64,000 nt of DNA from Paractinoplanes brasiliensis. GTDB lineage: Bacteria; Actinomycetota; Actinomycetes; Mycobacteriales; Micromonosporaceae. The DNA lies in assembly GCF_004362215.1 (NCBI RefSeq), contig NZ_SNWR01000001.1, positions 6,740,001 to 6,804,000 on the forward strand, in the 5' to 3' direction. Positions 16,099 through 24,331 of this stretch are shown piece after piece (position 1 is the stretch's first letter; the number at the start of each line of letters is the position of its first letter). The notes below the pieces were generated by a model. That model was not told where the DNA came from, did no database searches, and worked only from the letters and a program-made list of their open reading frames with translations. Made by a program: the position numbers and the translations under genes.

Positions 16099-17186
16099 CC
16101 GACTTCTCGCGGACGTCATCGGCAGGTTTCTCGTCGGGTTCCCGTTCGCGGGCGACGAGGTACTTCACGAAACGGGCCTTGGCGCGCTGGCGTTGCTTGT
16201 AGGCGGTTTCCAGGCTCATGCCCAACTGGTCGGCGGCATCCTTCATGTTGACGTGGTCGAAGCCGGTGATGGTGAGCAGCTTGACGTCTCGTTCGGCCAT
16301 CGGCCGTCCATCGGCGGCGAGCGCGGCCAGAAATTCGTGGAAGATGCCGCTGAGGTCCTCGTCGAGCGTGCCGTCAGCCACCGGTTCGGCTATGGCTGCT
16401 GGCGGCCGGCGTTTCCGGGAGGTCCGGGCTCGTTTAGGTGGCCGGGCCTGTTGGCCCTTGGCGTGGGTGATGCCGCTCTCGATCAGTTTCATGCCGTGGT
16501 TCGTGGCGCGGATGTCGATGGTCTTCAGTCGTTTCAGGAAGCCATGGATGAGGTCGTGGTCGATGTCGTCGGTGTCGTCACGGTGGGCCAGGATGACGCG
16601 CTTGCGGGAGCGGCGCAGGCCGCGGGCTGCGAGGCTGATCGCGAGGAGCCGGTAGGGCTCGGCAGTCTCGGGCCGGCGGGAGCCTGTGATGACGGCGGCC
16701 CAGATCTTGTCGCGCTGGGGGGTAGTCGGCGTCTTCGAGCAGGAATCGTAGGAGCGTGCGGGGTCGCATGTCCTTGGGCGGCAGGCCGGGAGCGAGATGA
16801 TCGGCCGGGATGGTCCAGTTGAGCATCGCGAAGCGGTCCTCGAACCAGTCGAACAGCGGCCCGTGCCGAGCTTCTGTGCCGTGCCGGTTGCCCGGCAGCA
16901 CGAGCGGAGTGAGATCGCGTAGGCCCAGCTCAGCGCCGCGTGCAAGTGGTGTTGTTCTGTTCGGCTGCACCACCAACCCCCGTCGCCGGTGTGATCGCTC
17001 GAAAAAATCTTGTCGGTCTGGTGTCCAGAACGGCGTCGAGCCGCCCCTTTCTCCTGTAGCAAGCCCGCGCTCTCTGCTCGGCTTGCCTGCCGCCGTCGCC
17101 GCCCTCGGGCTGCGGCGGCTGCTTCGTTCGTTCCTGCTCCGCTGCCGCGGGACAGGTTCGTCGTCTCCTGTGGAGAGTGAAGCCAT
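15893..17186 (-). pseudogene. Sigma-region-4-like HTH protein, frameshifted at a C6 run
   Basis: From an ATG at 17186 the frame encodes an Arg-rich start, then LFDWFEDRFAMLNWTIPADH and RTLLRFLLEDADYPP. At the run of six C (minus strand, about 16725-16730) the sensible protein shifts frame to QRDKIWAAVITGSRRPET and continues to a helix-turn-helix resembling sigma-70 region 4 (FDHVNMKDAADQLGMSLETA). Removing one C restores a single open frame. It may be a decayed gene, a sequencing error or a slippage site. The C-terminal 60 residues are Pro/Ser-rich and overlap the convergent gene. Its position next to a DUF2637 gene suggests a regulator from an integrative element. Confidence 0.5.
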
Positions 17187-17351
17187 GATTATCGATCACT
17201 GTCACGCTGTTTGGGGAGAGCAGGATACGCGCCGGATCTGTCACCAGCGCCGACCTGCGCCCGTTCGCGACCTGTCATGGTCTGTCACCGCGAACGGAAT
17301 CTCTCGCACCGCCCGGCACGGCCGGGCATCACCACCCGTGTGGGGCCGCCG

Positions 17352-18130
17352 GTGAGCGAACCCCGTACACCACTCCCGACACGGGCGGACCGTGCCGCCC
17401 GGGTCGAGGGTGTCGTCCAGGTCGTCATCATGCTGGCGATCGGGCAGCCGCGGCGGCGGCCTCGTTCACGCACGTGCACGACGTCGCCGAGGCGCACGGC
17501 CAGCCAGGGTGGCTGGCGTGGGCCGACGCGATAGTGCTGGAGTTGATGTCCGTGGCCGGCGGCCTGGAACTCCGGCGCCGTAAACGCCTCGGTGCTCACC
17601 TCTGGTTCCCGGCCGTGGTTCTGATCGTCGCTGTGGTGCTGTCGCTGGGCGCGCAGGTCGTGGAGGCCGAGCCGTCGGTCATCGGCTGGCTCGCAGCGGC
17701 GCTACCCGCGGTCGGGTTCCTGGCCATGGTGAAGATCGCACTCGGCCGCGCCGACCACGGTCCGGTCGCCACGGTCCCGGCCTCAGCGGCCGTCCCGGAC
17801 GGTCCCGGACGTCCGCAACAACCCCCAACCGTCGCGGACGACGGTCCGTCACCCACGACGGTCGACGACGAGATGGGTGAACTACTCCCCGTCGCCCGCA
17901 AAGCCGCGGGCGACCTGGCCCGCGAGGGTCGTCCGCTGTCCCGCGAAGCCCTGGCCGAGGTGCTCCGCAGGCAGGGCCACGCGATGTCGAATGCACGGGC
18001 GTCCGCACTGGTCAAGCTGATCCGCGACCAACCCACCCGCCCGAAGCACCCAACCGGAGATGGCGACGCACCCCTGGCGACGGCGAAACCCAACCCGGCG
18101 GCTACCGCTGTCACCGGCTCGCCGTCGTGA
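17352..18130 (+). pseudogene. DUF2637 family (SpdB-like) membrane protein, frameshifted
   Basis: GTG at 17352 opens a frame encoding VEGVVQVVIMLAIG, which then fails. The family continuation (SFTHVHDVAEAHGQPGWLAW, then DAIVLELMSVAGGLELRRRK) is in another frame after the G-run at 17442-17445; one extra base there would join them. Two more hydrophobic segments follow (LWFPAVVLIVAVVLSLGAQV, AALPAVGFLAMVKIAL), then a soluble tail with a winged-helix-like segment (GRPLSREALAEVLRRQG). DUF2637/SpdB-like proteins are encoded by actinomycete integrative conjugative elements and plasmids. This is therefore debris of such an element, or an assembly indel. Confidence 0.65.
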
Positions 18131-18653
18131 TGGCGGGGCGTCGGCGGTGCTGCGGCAAGCGGTCTGTAGTCCTACCAAAGAGAAGGAGTTTCCATGAACC
18201 GCCCGTTCTCCCACCTACCCCAACGGCAGGACCGCGGAAAGTACCTCCGCACTCCTGCCGAAGTCCATACCCACAGCCCGCGGTCGAGCTGTCAGAACCT
18301 GTCGCGCTCGTGGCCACGGACCTGCCGCGGTCGCTGTTCGCCTTGCCGTGCACCCAACTGGCGCCCAACACCGATGACAGGCCCGGACTGCCGATCACAG
18401 CGCCACCAGGTCAACCGGCCGAACGCATCTCGTCCTCGGACCGGGGCCGCCGCGCTTCTCGGCGCAGATTGGCTGGCTGGGTGTGGTCGGGGTGTCGGTG
18501 CCAGGGTGCGTCCGGGCGTCGGTGTGGGGGTCGGTCTTGACACCGACCCCCACACCGACCCCGTCGTCTGGCTGTCAGTGCAGGTCAGCCGCTATCTGGC
18601 GGTGGTCGTCGTGTGCTGCGACAGACCCTCGTCTGGGGTCTCCCCTGGGGGTG
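18131..18653. other. Stretch between the DUF2637 gene and the replication-relaxation gene
   Basis: This 520-bp stretch carries one start with a strong ribosome site (GAAGGAG before ATG 18194) and a perfect 18-bp hairpin at 18518-18559, both listed separately. Outside these I see no recognisable gene. Confidence 0.4.
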
Positions 18654-18661
18654 ATGCGTAA
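18194..18661 (+). CDS. Possible small element-encoded protein (weak)
   Basis: An ATG at 18194 sits 8 bases after a strong GAAGGAG ribosome site, which argues that translation starts here. The 155-residue product begins MNRPFSHLPQRQDRGKYL and then becomes Arg/Ser/Pro-rich without any domain, running through the 18-bp hairpin. Given the frameshifts in both neighbouring genes, this may also be a damaged reading frame. Confidence 0.3.
   Translation: MNRPFSHLPQRQDRGKYLRTPAEVHTHSPRSSCQNLSRSWPRTCRGRCSPCRAPNWRPTPMTGPDCRSQRHQVNRPNASRPRTGAAALLGADWLAGCGRGVGARVRPGVGVGVGLDTDPHTDPVVWLSVQVSRYLAVVVVCCDRPSSGVSPGGDA
18518..18559. repeat. Perfect 18-bp inverted repeat (hairpin)
   Basis: GTCGGTGTGGGGGTCGGT at 18518-18535 is exactly complementary to 18542-18559, with a 6-base loop CTTGAC. 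No T-run follows, so it is not a typical intrinsic terminator. It lies inside the conjugative-element remnant just upstream of the replication-relaxation gene, where a plasmid origin or transfer-locus hairpin would be plausible. Confidence 0.75.
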
Positions 18662-19542
18662 TCCGTACCAGCACTGAACAGCGCCTGCTGCGGGCGCAAT
18701 CGGCTCTCACCGGCCGTGATCTGCGGCTACTCGGCTGGCTCTACGACCACGGCGTCCTGACCACCGACCAGATCAACACCGCCTTGTTCGGCTCGCTGAC
18801 GTTCTGTCAGCGGCGGCTGCTCAAGCTCCTCGCGTTGGGCGTGGTGGCCCGGTTCCGGCCGCAACGCTGGGAGGGCGGCTCGTATCCGTACCACTACCTG
18901 CTCGACCAACTCGGCACCGAGATCGTCGCCGCCCAACGCCGCGACCCACTCCCACGTCGCGACCAGGCGAGGCAGCGCCGCCAGCACCTCACCTCCCGGG
19001 CGAACCTGCCGCACCTGCTGGCCACCAACCAGTTCTTCGTCGACCTGGCCGGCCACGAACGCACCCACCCCGGCAGCCGCCTCATCCAATGGCGGTCCGC
19101 CTCCGCACTGCAAGAGAGAGGAGCCTTCTTCCGCACCGGCGACGACCCCAGCCTGATGCTGCTCAAGAACCTGCCCCGCCCGGACGCCCACGGCGTCTGG
19201 GCCGAACACGACCTTCAGGTGCCGTTCCTGCTCGAGATGGATCTCGGCACCGAAAGCCTGACCATCCTCGCCAACAAGATCATCAACTACGTACGGCTCG
19301 CGGACATGACCCGCTGGCGGTGGCCGGTGCTGTTCTGGCTGCCCTCGACCCGCCGCGAACTCAACCTCCACCAAATCCTGACCGACACCGACGTCCCCGA
19401 CCTGGTGGCAACCGCCTCCGGCGACCATGCCACCACCACCGGGCAGTCGCCCGCCGAGAACGTGTGGTGGCTGCACGGCCGCCAAAGTCCCCGGCTACGC
19501 CTGTCCGAACTTCCTCATCACGATCCTGCCGAACCCATCTGA
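18654..19542 (+). CDS. Replication-relaxation family protein (start possibly frameshifted)
   Basis: The conserved frame reads TEQRLLRAQSALTGRDLRLL, GWLYDHGVLTTDQI, a winged helix, then TILANKIINYVRLADMTRW and WPVLFWLPSTRRE. This matches the replication-relaxation family of actinobacterial mobile elements. The frame is open from 18655 but has no good start. An ATG at 18654 is one base out of phase; dropping one A from GTAATCC would give a normal N-terminus. Otherwise initiation at TTG 18784 would remove the first helices. Like DUF2637, it marks an integrative-element remnant. The stop is at 19540-19542, 77 bp before the radical SAM gene. Confidence 0.6.
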
Positions 19543-19619
19543 CGAGTGGAACCGTCCGCGAAGGTCGATCCCCGGCTGCCGCAGTCGGGGGTCGGTCCAC
19601 GAACTGGCAAAATCGCCGC

Positions 19620-20948
19620 ATGGGTGGTCCTGAACTGGTCCTGGTGCTGCGTTACCGCAAAGCGGTGACGTACGGCTTCCACGTGCTGCTCGGTGCCTTG
19701 GGGCAGCACGAGACGGCCACTCGATACGAGGTGCGCTTCGGCGACACCCCCGAATCAACCGCCGAACACATCCGGGCGGCGCTCGCGACCGGCGCCAAGG
19801 TGCTCGTCCTCTGGTCGTTCTACTCACCCGACGCCGCGGCACTCGCGGAGGAGTTGAAAAAGATCCGGGAGCTGGCCGACGGCCCGACCGTCACGCACCT
19901 GGCCGGGGGAGTGCACGCCACCGCCGAGCCGGCGCAGACTCTCGACGCCGGCTGGGACATGGCCGCGATCGGCGAGGGCGAGTCGACCCTGCTCAGCCTG
20001 GTCGACGCCAAGGGCGACCCGACCGGCATCACCGGCCTGGCCTACCGCGACGCCACCGGCGCCGTAAAGAAGACCGGCAAGGCGAAGCAGCGCGACCTCA
20101 ACGACTTCCCCGGCTTCGCCCTCAAGTGGGACAAGTTCAACGCCCTCGAAATCACGAGGGGATGTGTTTTTTCATGCAGATTTTGCCAAACACCCTTTAT
20201 GTTCTCCGCGCGTTTCCGGCACCGGAGTATCGAGAACGTGCGTTGGCACGTCGACCAGATGCGCGCCCGCGGGCTGCGTGACGTCCGCTTCATCACGCCG
20301 ACCGCGTTGAGCTACGGCAGCCAAACGGAGGAACCGAACCTCGACGCCGTCGAAGAGTTGCTCGCCAGCTGCCGCGAGGGCATCGGGCCGAACGGTCGGG
20401 TCTTCTTCGGCAGCTTCCCCAGCGAGATCCGCCCGGAGCACGTGTCCCGGGAGGCTCTCCGCCTGGTCAAGAAGTACTGCGACAACAACAACATCATCGT
20501 GGGCGCCCAGTCCGGCTCCGACCGCGTCCTCGATGCCGCCAAGCGGGGCCACGGCGTCGAGGAGGTCAAGCGAGCGGCGCGGCTCGGCATCGAGGAGGGC
20601 TTCCGGATCAACGTCGACATGATCTTCGGGATGCCCGGCGAGGACCAGCAGGACGTCACCGACTCCCTCGACCTGGCTCGCGAGCTGGCCGATCTCGGTG
20701 CCCGGATCCACGCGCACACGTTCATGCCGCTGCCCGGCACCCCGTGGCGGGACGCCCCGCCGGGTGACGTCGATCCGGAGACGATCCGGGAGGTGGACCG
20801 CCTGTCCCGGCGCGGCGCCCTCTACGGCCACTGGCAGAAGCAGCGGGATCACGCCGCCCGCTTGGCCGCTGCCGCCGAGGCGTATCCCCGTCCGGGACGA
20901 AGCCGGACGATCCTGCCGCAGGTATCCAGGACCGAGCCCGCGAAATAG
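19620..20948 (+). CDS. B12-binding / radical SAM protein (TIGR04013-like)
   Basis: A 442-residue protein. Residues 1-120 form a B12-binding-like Rossmann domain (VLVLWSFYSPDAAALAEEL, THLAGGVHATAEP). The radical SAM cluster motif is CVFSCRFC (Cys182, 186, 189), followed by FFGSFPSEIRPEH and VDMIFGMPGED. It resembles the TIGR04013 B12-binding/radical SAM family; its reaction is unknown. Around the cluster motif (20160-20195) codons suddenly become AT-rich (GTT TTT TCA TGC AGA TTT), unlike the flanks. The 3' half is duplicated at 22683-23462. I infer that this gene is a hybrid: native 5' half joined to an element-supplied 3' half. Confidence 0.85.
   Translation: MGGPELVLVLRYRKAVTYGFHVLLGALGQHETATRYEVRFGDTPESTAEHIRAALATGAKVLVLWSFYSPDAAALAEELKKIRELADGPTVTHLAGGVHATAEPAQTLDAGWDMAAIGEGESTLLSLVDAKGDPTGITGLAYRDATGAVKKTGKAKQRDLNDFPGFALKWDKFNALEITRGCVFSCRFCQTPFMFSARFRHRSIENVRWHVDQMRARGLRDVRFITPTALSYGSQTEEPNLDAVEELLASCREGIGPNGRVFFGSFPSEIRPEHVSREALRLVKKYCDNNNIIVGAQSGSDRVLDAAKRGHGVEEVKRAARLGIEEGFRINVDMIFGMPGEDQQDVTDSLDLARELADLGARIHAHTFMPLPGTPWRDAPPGDVDPETIREVDRLSRRGALYGHWQKQRDHAARLAAAAEAYPRPGRSRTILPQVSRTEPAK
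20150..20210. other. Inferred attL-like junction of the serine-integrase element
   Basis: A short AT-rich island inside the GC-rich radical SAM gene encodes the cluster motif with atypical codons. It is aligned with the point where the second 3' half begins (22683-22700). This is the expected left recombination junction, with host sequence to the left and element sequence to the right. The exact core dinucleotide cannot be fixed by eye. Confidence 0.55.
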
Positions 20949-20960
20949 CATTCCCGTTCC

Positions 20961-20986
20961 GCGCCCGAGGCGATCGCCTCGGGCGC
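20961..20986 (+). terminator. Rho-independent-type terminator
   Basis: The perfect palindrome GCGCCCGAGGCGATCGCCTC (continuing GGGCGC) at 20961-20986 is followed by TTCTGTTT, 13 bp after the radical SAM stop codon. It probably ends that transcript, and it travels with the element-supplied 3' half. Confidence 0.75.
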
Positions 20987-21082
20987 TTCTGTTTGCCCAC
21001 CCAGCCGAAAACCGGAAGGAGCGATCGCGCCCATGAACACGACCCGCCGACATGTTCGACCGCGCAGCCTCATAGGAGGAAA

Positions 21083-21250
21083 GTGGTACGACGCCGTGAT
21101 GACACGGACCTGAGGTCGGGAGACGCCCTCGCGGAGAAGATCGCCGAGTACGCCCGCCGGGTAGCCGACGAAGCCCCGCCGCTCACCGAGGAACAACGTG
21201 CCGTTCTGCGCGAGCTCCTGCGCCCGAGCAAGCGCCAGAACGCTGCATGA
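21083..21250 (+). CDS. Small element protein adjacent to integrase
   Basis: A 55-residue protein starting at GTG 21083, just after an AGGAGGA ribosome site (74-80), although the spacing is short. The sequence (ALAEKIAEYARRVADEAPPL, TEEQRAVLRELLRPSK) is helical. I have seen comparable short frames beside integrases of actinobacterial elements. It ends 3 bp from the convergent integrase stop. It might aid excision or be a toxin/antitoxin fragment; function is unknown. Confidence 0.55.
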   Translation: MVRRRDDTDLRSGDALAEKIAEYARRVADEAPPLTEEQRAVLRELLRPSKRQNAA

Positions 21251-21253
21251 TCC

Positions 21254-22672
21254 TTACCGCTTCCGATGCCACCCGAAGCCGACGGTCTCCGGATCGAACG
21301 TCCGTCGTCCGACCGGTGGTGGCAGGAGGCGGACCACGCCGAGGGCCTTGATGATCGCTTGCTCGCGATCGATGATGCCCTCCAACTTCCGCCACTCCGC
21401 GGGAGGATCCTCAGCGCCGACGATCGGCACGAGTACGTTCTCCCGCCCGGCATCGGCAAGCTTCACCTGAATCTCGGCGAGTTGGTCCGCGATCTCCTGT
21501 TTGACGGTCTCCAGCTCCTGATCGTCGAGCACCCCGCGGGCCCACATCTTCACGGCCGACGCTCGCCGCTGGCGCAGGGCCAAGGCCTCGTCCTGCAACC
21601 CCTCGACATCTTCGGCCTGGTCACCGGCGTCGACCGTCAGCAGATCGGCGACGTCGTCCCGGCCGAGTCTCTCCTCCACGATCCGGCGCACCGTCATGTC
21701 CACTGGATCGGCCAACCGTGACAGATAGCAGGCCGGGCACCGATAGACCCGCCGCGGCCTGCCGTCCGCGTACTTCGCGCGGTACGTGCACACCATCAAC
21801 CCGTCGCAGCCAGGCCGCCCGCACCGGTACAGCCGGGTACCAAGCCACTTGCGGGCGGCCCCGACGTTGTTGGTCCGCCGTGACGACTCCGAAAGCTTCA
21901 CGACGGCGGCGCGGAACGTCGTCTCCGGCACGATCGCCGGCCACAGCCCCTTGCCGATCTCCTTGCCGTTGTGCGTCCGGATGCCGGCGTTCCGTGGGTT
22001 GATCAGCAATACGCGGACGGAGTTGTGCAGCCACGGGCCATCCGCCGTCGTCCGGAAGCCACCCGCGTTCAGGTCGGCGGCAATGCCGGACAGGGTCCTT
22101 CCGGCGAGAAATGACGTGTACGCCTGGCGGACGGCGTCCGCCTCCGGGGACGAGCCGTCCTCGTCCGTCCGCAACGCCGTCCCGTCGGCCGAATAGCCGA
22201 AGGCCCGCCGTCCGCCGTTCGGCCGTCCGCTCTGGGCGCGCTGGAGCGCCTTCCGTCGCTGCCGTTCAGACTTGACCTCGACCTCCATCGTGTCGAACTC
22301 GCCGATCATCCCGGCCATGCCGCGGCCGTACGCGGTGGTCATGTCCAGCTCCGGCCCCTTGACCGGAACGACGCTGACCCGCGCCTCTTTCAGGATCTCG
22401 ATGCCCTCGGCACGCTCCCGGCGGTTGCGCCAGAGCCGCGAGGTGTGGAACACGATGATGCAGTCGATCTCCCCGGCCTTGGCCGCTGCCATGAGCGCGG
22501 CATAGCCCGGCCGGAACTTGCCGTGCGTCGCGGAGATGTCGTTGTCCGAGAACTCCCGCGTCGCCCAGCCGCGCCGCGCGGCGAGCGCCAGACCGTCCTC
22601 ACGTTGGCGCTCGATGCCCAGACCCTCACCGGCCCGATCGAGCGAGATGCGGAAATAGACGCCAGCAACCAT
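21254..22672 (-). CDS. Large serine recombinase (integrase)
   Basis: A 472-residue large serine integrase. The resolvase domain begins VYFRISLDRAGEGLGIERQ with the nucleophile Ser10, followed by VFHTSRLWRNRRERAEG and GMAGMIGEFDTMEVEVKSER. The recombinase domain covers about residues 160-260. A zinc ribbon follows (RCGRPGCDG then RCPACY), then a coiled-coil-like helical segment (EGLQDEALALRQRRASAVKM) and a C-terminal tail. All parts of a working enzyme are present. The start codon is only about 10-30 bp from the inferred right junction, as usual for an integrase next to its attP. It is most likely the enzyme that split the radical SAM gene. Confidence 0.92.
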   Translation of the reverse strand: MVAGVYFRISLDRAGEGLGIERQREDGLALAARRGWATREFSDNDISATHGKFRPGYAALMAAAKAGEIDCIIVFHTSRLWRNRRERAEGIEILKEARVSVVPVKGPELDMTTAYGRGMAGMIGEFDTMEVEVKSERQRRKALQRAQSGRPNGGRRAFGYSADGTALRTDEDGSSPEADAVRQAYTSFLAGRTLSGIAADLNAGGFRTTADGPWLHNSVRVLLINPRNAGIRTHNGKEIGKGLWPAIVPETTFRAAVVKLSESSRRTNNVGAARKWLGTRLYRCGRPGCDGLMVCTYRAKYADGRPRRVYRCPACYLSRLADPVDMTVRRIVEERLGRDDVADLLTVDAGDQAEDVEGLQDEALALRQRRASAVKMWARGVLDDQELETVKQEIADQLAEIQVKLADAGRENVLVPIVGAEDPPAEWRKLEGIIDREQAIIKALGVVRLLPPPVGRRTFDPETVGFGWHRKR

Positions 22673-22725
22673 AGGTAGTATTCTATGTCAAAACTGGTGC
22701 CGGTTCTGTCAGACGCCGTTCATGT
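22673..22725. other. Inferred attR-like junction of the serine-integrase element
   Basis: Immediately upstream of the integrase start, AT-rich sequence (GGTAGTATTCTATGTCAAAA) changes into the radical SAM coding sequence. TGT CAA AAC TGG TGC CGG TTC TGT encodes the CxxxCxxC motif again and continues with the native 3' half. This is the expected right junction. The precise crossover is undetermined. Confidence 0.55.
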
Positions 22726-23462
22726 TCTCCGCCAGGTTCCGGCATCGCAGTGTCGAGAACGTGCGGTGGCATGTGGACCAGATGCGGGCTCGGGGACTGC
22801 GGGACGTTCGCTTCATCACGCCGACCGCCTTGTCGTACGGGAGTCAGGACGAGTCGCCGAACCTGGCGGCTGTCGAGGAGCTGCTGGCGTCGTGCAAGGA
22901 GGGGATCGGGCCGGACGGGCGCGTGTTCTTCGGGTCGTTCCCGAGCGAGATCCGGCCCGAGCACGTGACGCGGGAGACGCTGCGGCTGGTACGCCGGTTC
23001 TGCGCCAACAAGAACATCATCGTGGGCGCGCAGTCGGGGTCGGACAGGGTGCTGGGCGCGGCCAAGCGCGGCCACGGCGTCGAGGAGGTCCGGCGGGCGG
23101 TGCGTCTCGGCGTCGAGGAGGGTTTCCAGATCAACGTCGACATGATCTTCGGGATGCCCGGGGAGGACCGTGCCGATGTGGACGCCTCGCTGGGGCTGGC
23201 CCGGGAGCTGGCCGACCTGGGGGCGCGGATCCACGCGCACACGTTCATGCCGCTGCCCGGCACGCCGTGGCGTGACGCCCCACCCGGCGACGTCGACCCG
23301 GCCACGATCAGCGAGGTCGACCGGCTGTCACAGCGCGGCGCCCTCTACGGCCACTGGCAGAAGCAGCGAGCCCACGCCCAACGCCTGGCCGCGGCGGCGG
23401 AGGCGTACCCGCGTCCGGGTCGCAGCCGGACGATCCTGCCCACGTTGGGCGACAGCTGCTGA
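22683..23462 (+). pseudogene. Displaced 3' half of the B12-binding/radical SAM gene
   Basis: From the first cluster Cys codon at 22686 the frame encodes a second copy of the radical SAM and C-terminal part (NVRWHVDQMRARGLRDVRF, RVFFGSFPSEIRPEH, GMPGEDRADVDAS) to a stop at 23462. It is close to the 3' half of the intact gene but differs at many codons and about one residue in eight. There is no B12-binding domain and no promoter. It is best read as the native 3' end orphaned by integration. An internal ATG at 22722 could give a 246-residue product that lacks the cysteines, which would be inactive. Confidence 0.8.
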
Positions 23463-23484
23463 CCCGGACGACGCGGGCCGGGGG

Positions 23485-23634
23485 TCAGTCGCGGCGAGTG
23501 GTCATGCGCAGCGGTGTGGCGAGACGGTACTCCTGGCCCGGGGCCAGTTCGGTTCCGGACCGGCAGGCGAACCGGGCGCGGCCTGAGCGGCGGCCCCGGG
23601 GGAGAGCTCGGGAGGAAGCCGTGGACCTGCGCAT
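23485..23634 (-). pseudogene. Fragment of an LPxTG-type surface protein gene
   Basis: A 49-codon frame contains GTELAPGQEYRLATPLRMT, nearly the same as EGSLAPGQEYRLATPWPLT in the complete surface protein gene at 24332-25864. The flanks do not match the family. It appears to be a stranded piece of a paralogue, left at the edge of the mobile-element region. Confidence 0.55.
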
Positions 23635-23689
23635 CGTGGTCTCTTTCTCCGGCCGGTCGAGTCAGGCGGATGCAGGAAAAATGAACCGT

Positions 23690-23941
23690 TCAGAACTTGT
23701 TCGGCGGGTATATCCGGGTATCGCCTGGCCTGTCCCCACCGTCACATTCGTCCTCTGGTTCCACGTCGGCCAGCAGGTCGAGAAGGTCGGGGCCCTCATG
23801 CCCGACGTCGACCGCCCGCCCGGTGAGCCCGAGCTGGGCGGCGCAGTCGCGGCCGAAGCCCTTGACCATGCGATCGGCCCGCGTGAGGTGGCCGCAGCGG
23901 GGGCACCGCCGCATCTCCGCATGACCTCCCGGGTTGGTCAT
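23690..23941 (-). CDS. Small zinc-ribbon-like protein (DUF6011-like)
   Basis: An 83-residue protein with MRRCPRCGHLTRADRMVKGF followed by GRDCAAQLGLTG. The C-x-x-C plus later Cys and the GxGxxC pattern fit the DUF6011-type zinc-binding proteins often encoded on actinobacterial phages and plasmids. The C-terminus is acidic. The start is ATG 23941. It is probably a leftover of a mobile element. Function is unknown. Confidence 0.55.
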   Translation of the reverse strand: MTNPGGHAEMRRCPRCGHLTRADRMVKGFGRDCAAQLGLTGRAVDVGHEGPDLLDLLADVEPEDECDGGDRPGDTRIYPPNKF

Positions 23942-24331
23942 CAGGCCCAGTATCGCGGCCGTACGCCCGTCCGTCAGGCCCTGTGGACAGACTCACGGCA
24001 CTTCCGCGGCGCCCGGCTCCACATGTGGACAAGTCGGCCGATCCGCTTGACAGGGTCGTAGGGTGACACCCCGTCCCACCGTGGGCGGGGGAGGGGGTGG
24101 CCGAACGCAAGGACGCGCGCGACGGGGAGCCACAGGGCTGAGCGTGCAGCGTCGGCCTGAAACTCGGCCACGGGCGGCATCACAGCCTGAGGGCTCCGCA
24201 TGATCGTGGCGTGGACCCCCGGCAGTGCCCTGGGTGCCCTCGCCGCGGGCCGAGCTCTGGGCCTGCAGGCGGAGGAGCGCCGAGCTCGAGGGGCCTTTCA
24301 GCCGGGTACGGGGGACCGCAGTCCCGCAGGC
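23942..24331. other. Intergenic region with no recognisable gene
   Basis: About 390 bp between two leftward genes. It holds TGTGGACAG (23992-24000) and TGTGGACAA (24024-24032), both close to the DnaA-box consensus. Otherwise nothing is supported. Confidence 0.35.

Noticed and set aside
18518..18559. Hairpin as an intrinsic terminator
   Set aside because: It has no downstream T-run and lies just before, not after, a recognisable gene.
19089..19619. A longer N-terminus for the B12-binding/radical SAM gene
   Set aside because: The frame overlaps the replication-relaxation gene and its translation is Arg/Pro-rich noise; the domain begins at the ATG at 19620.
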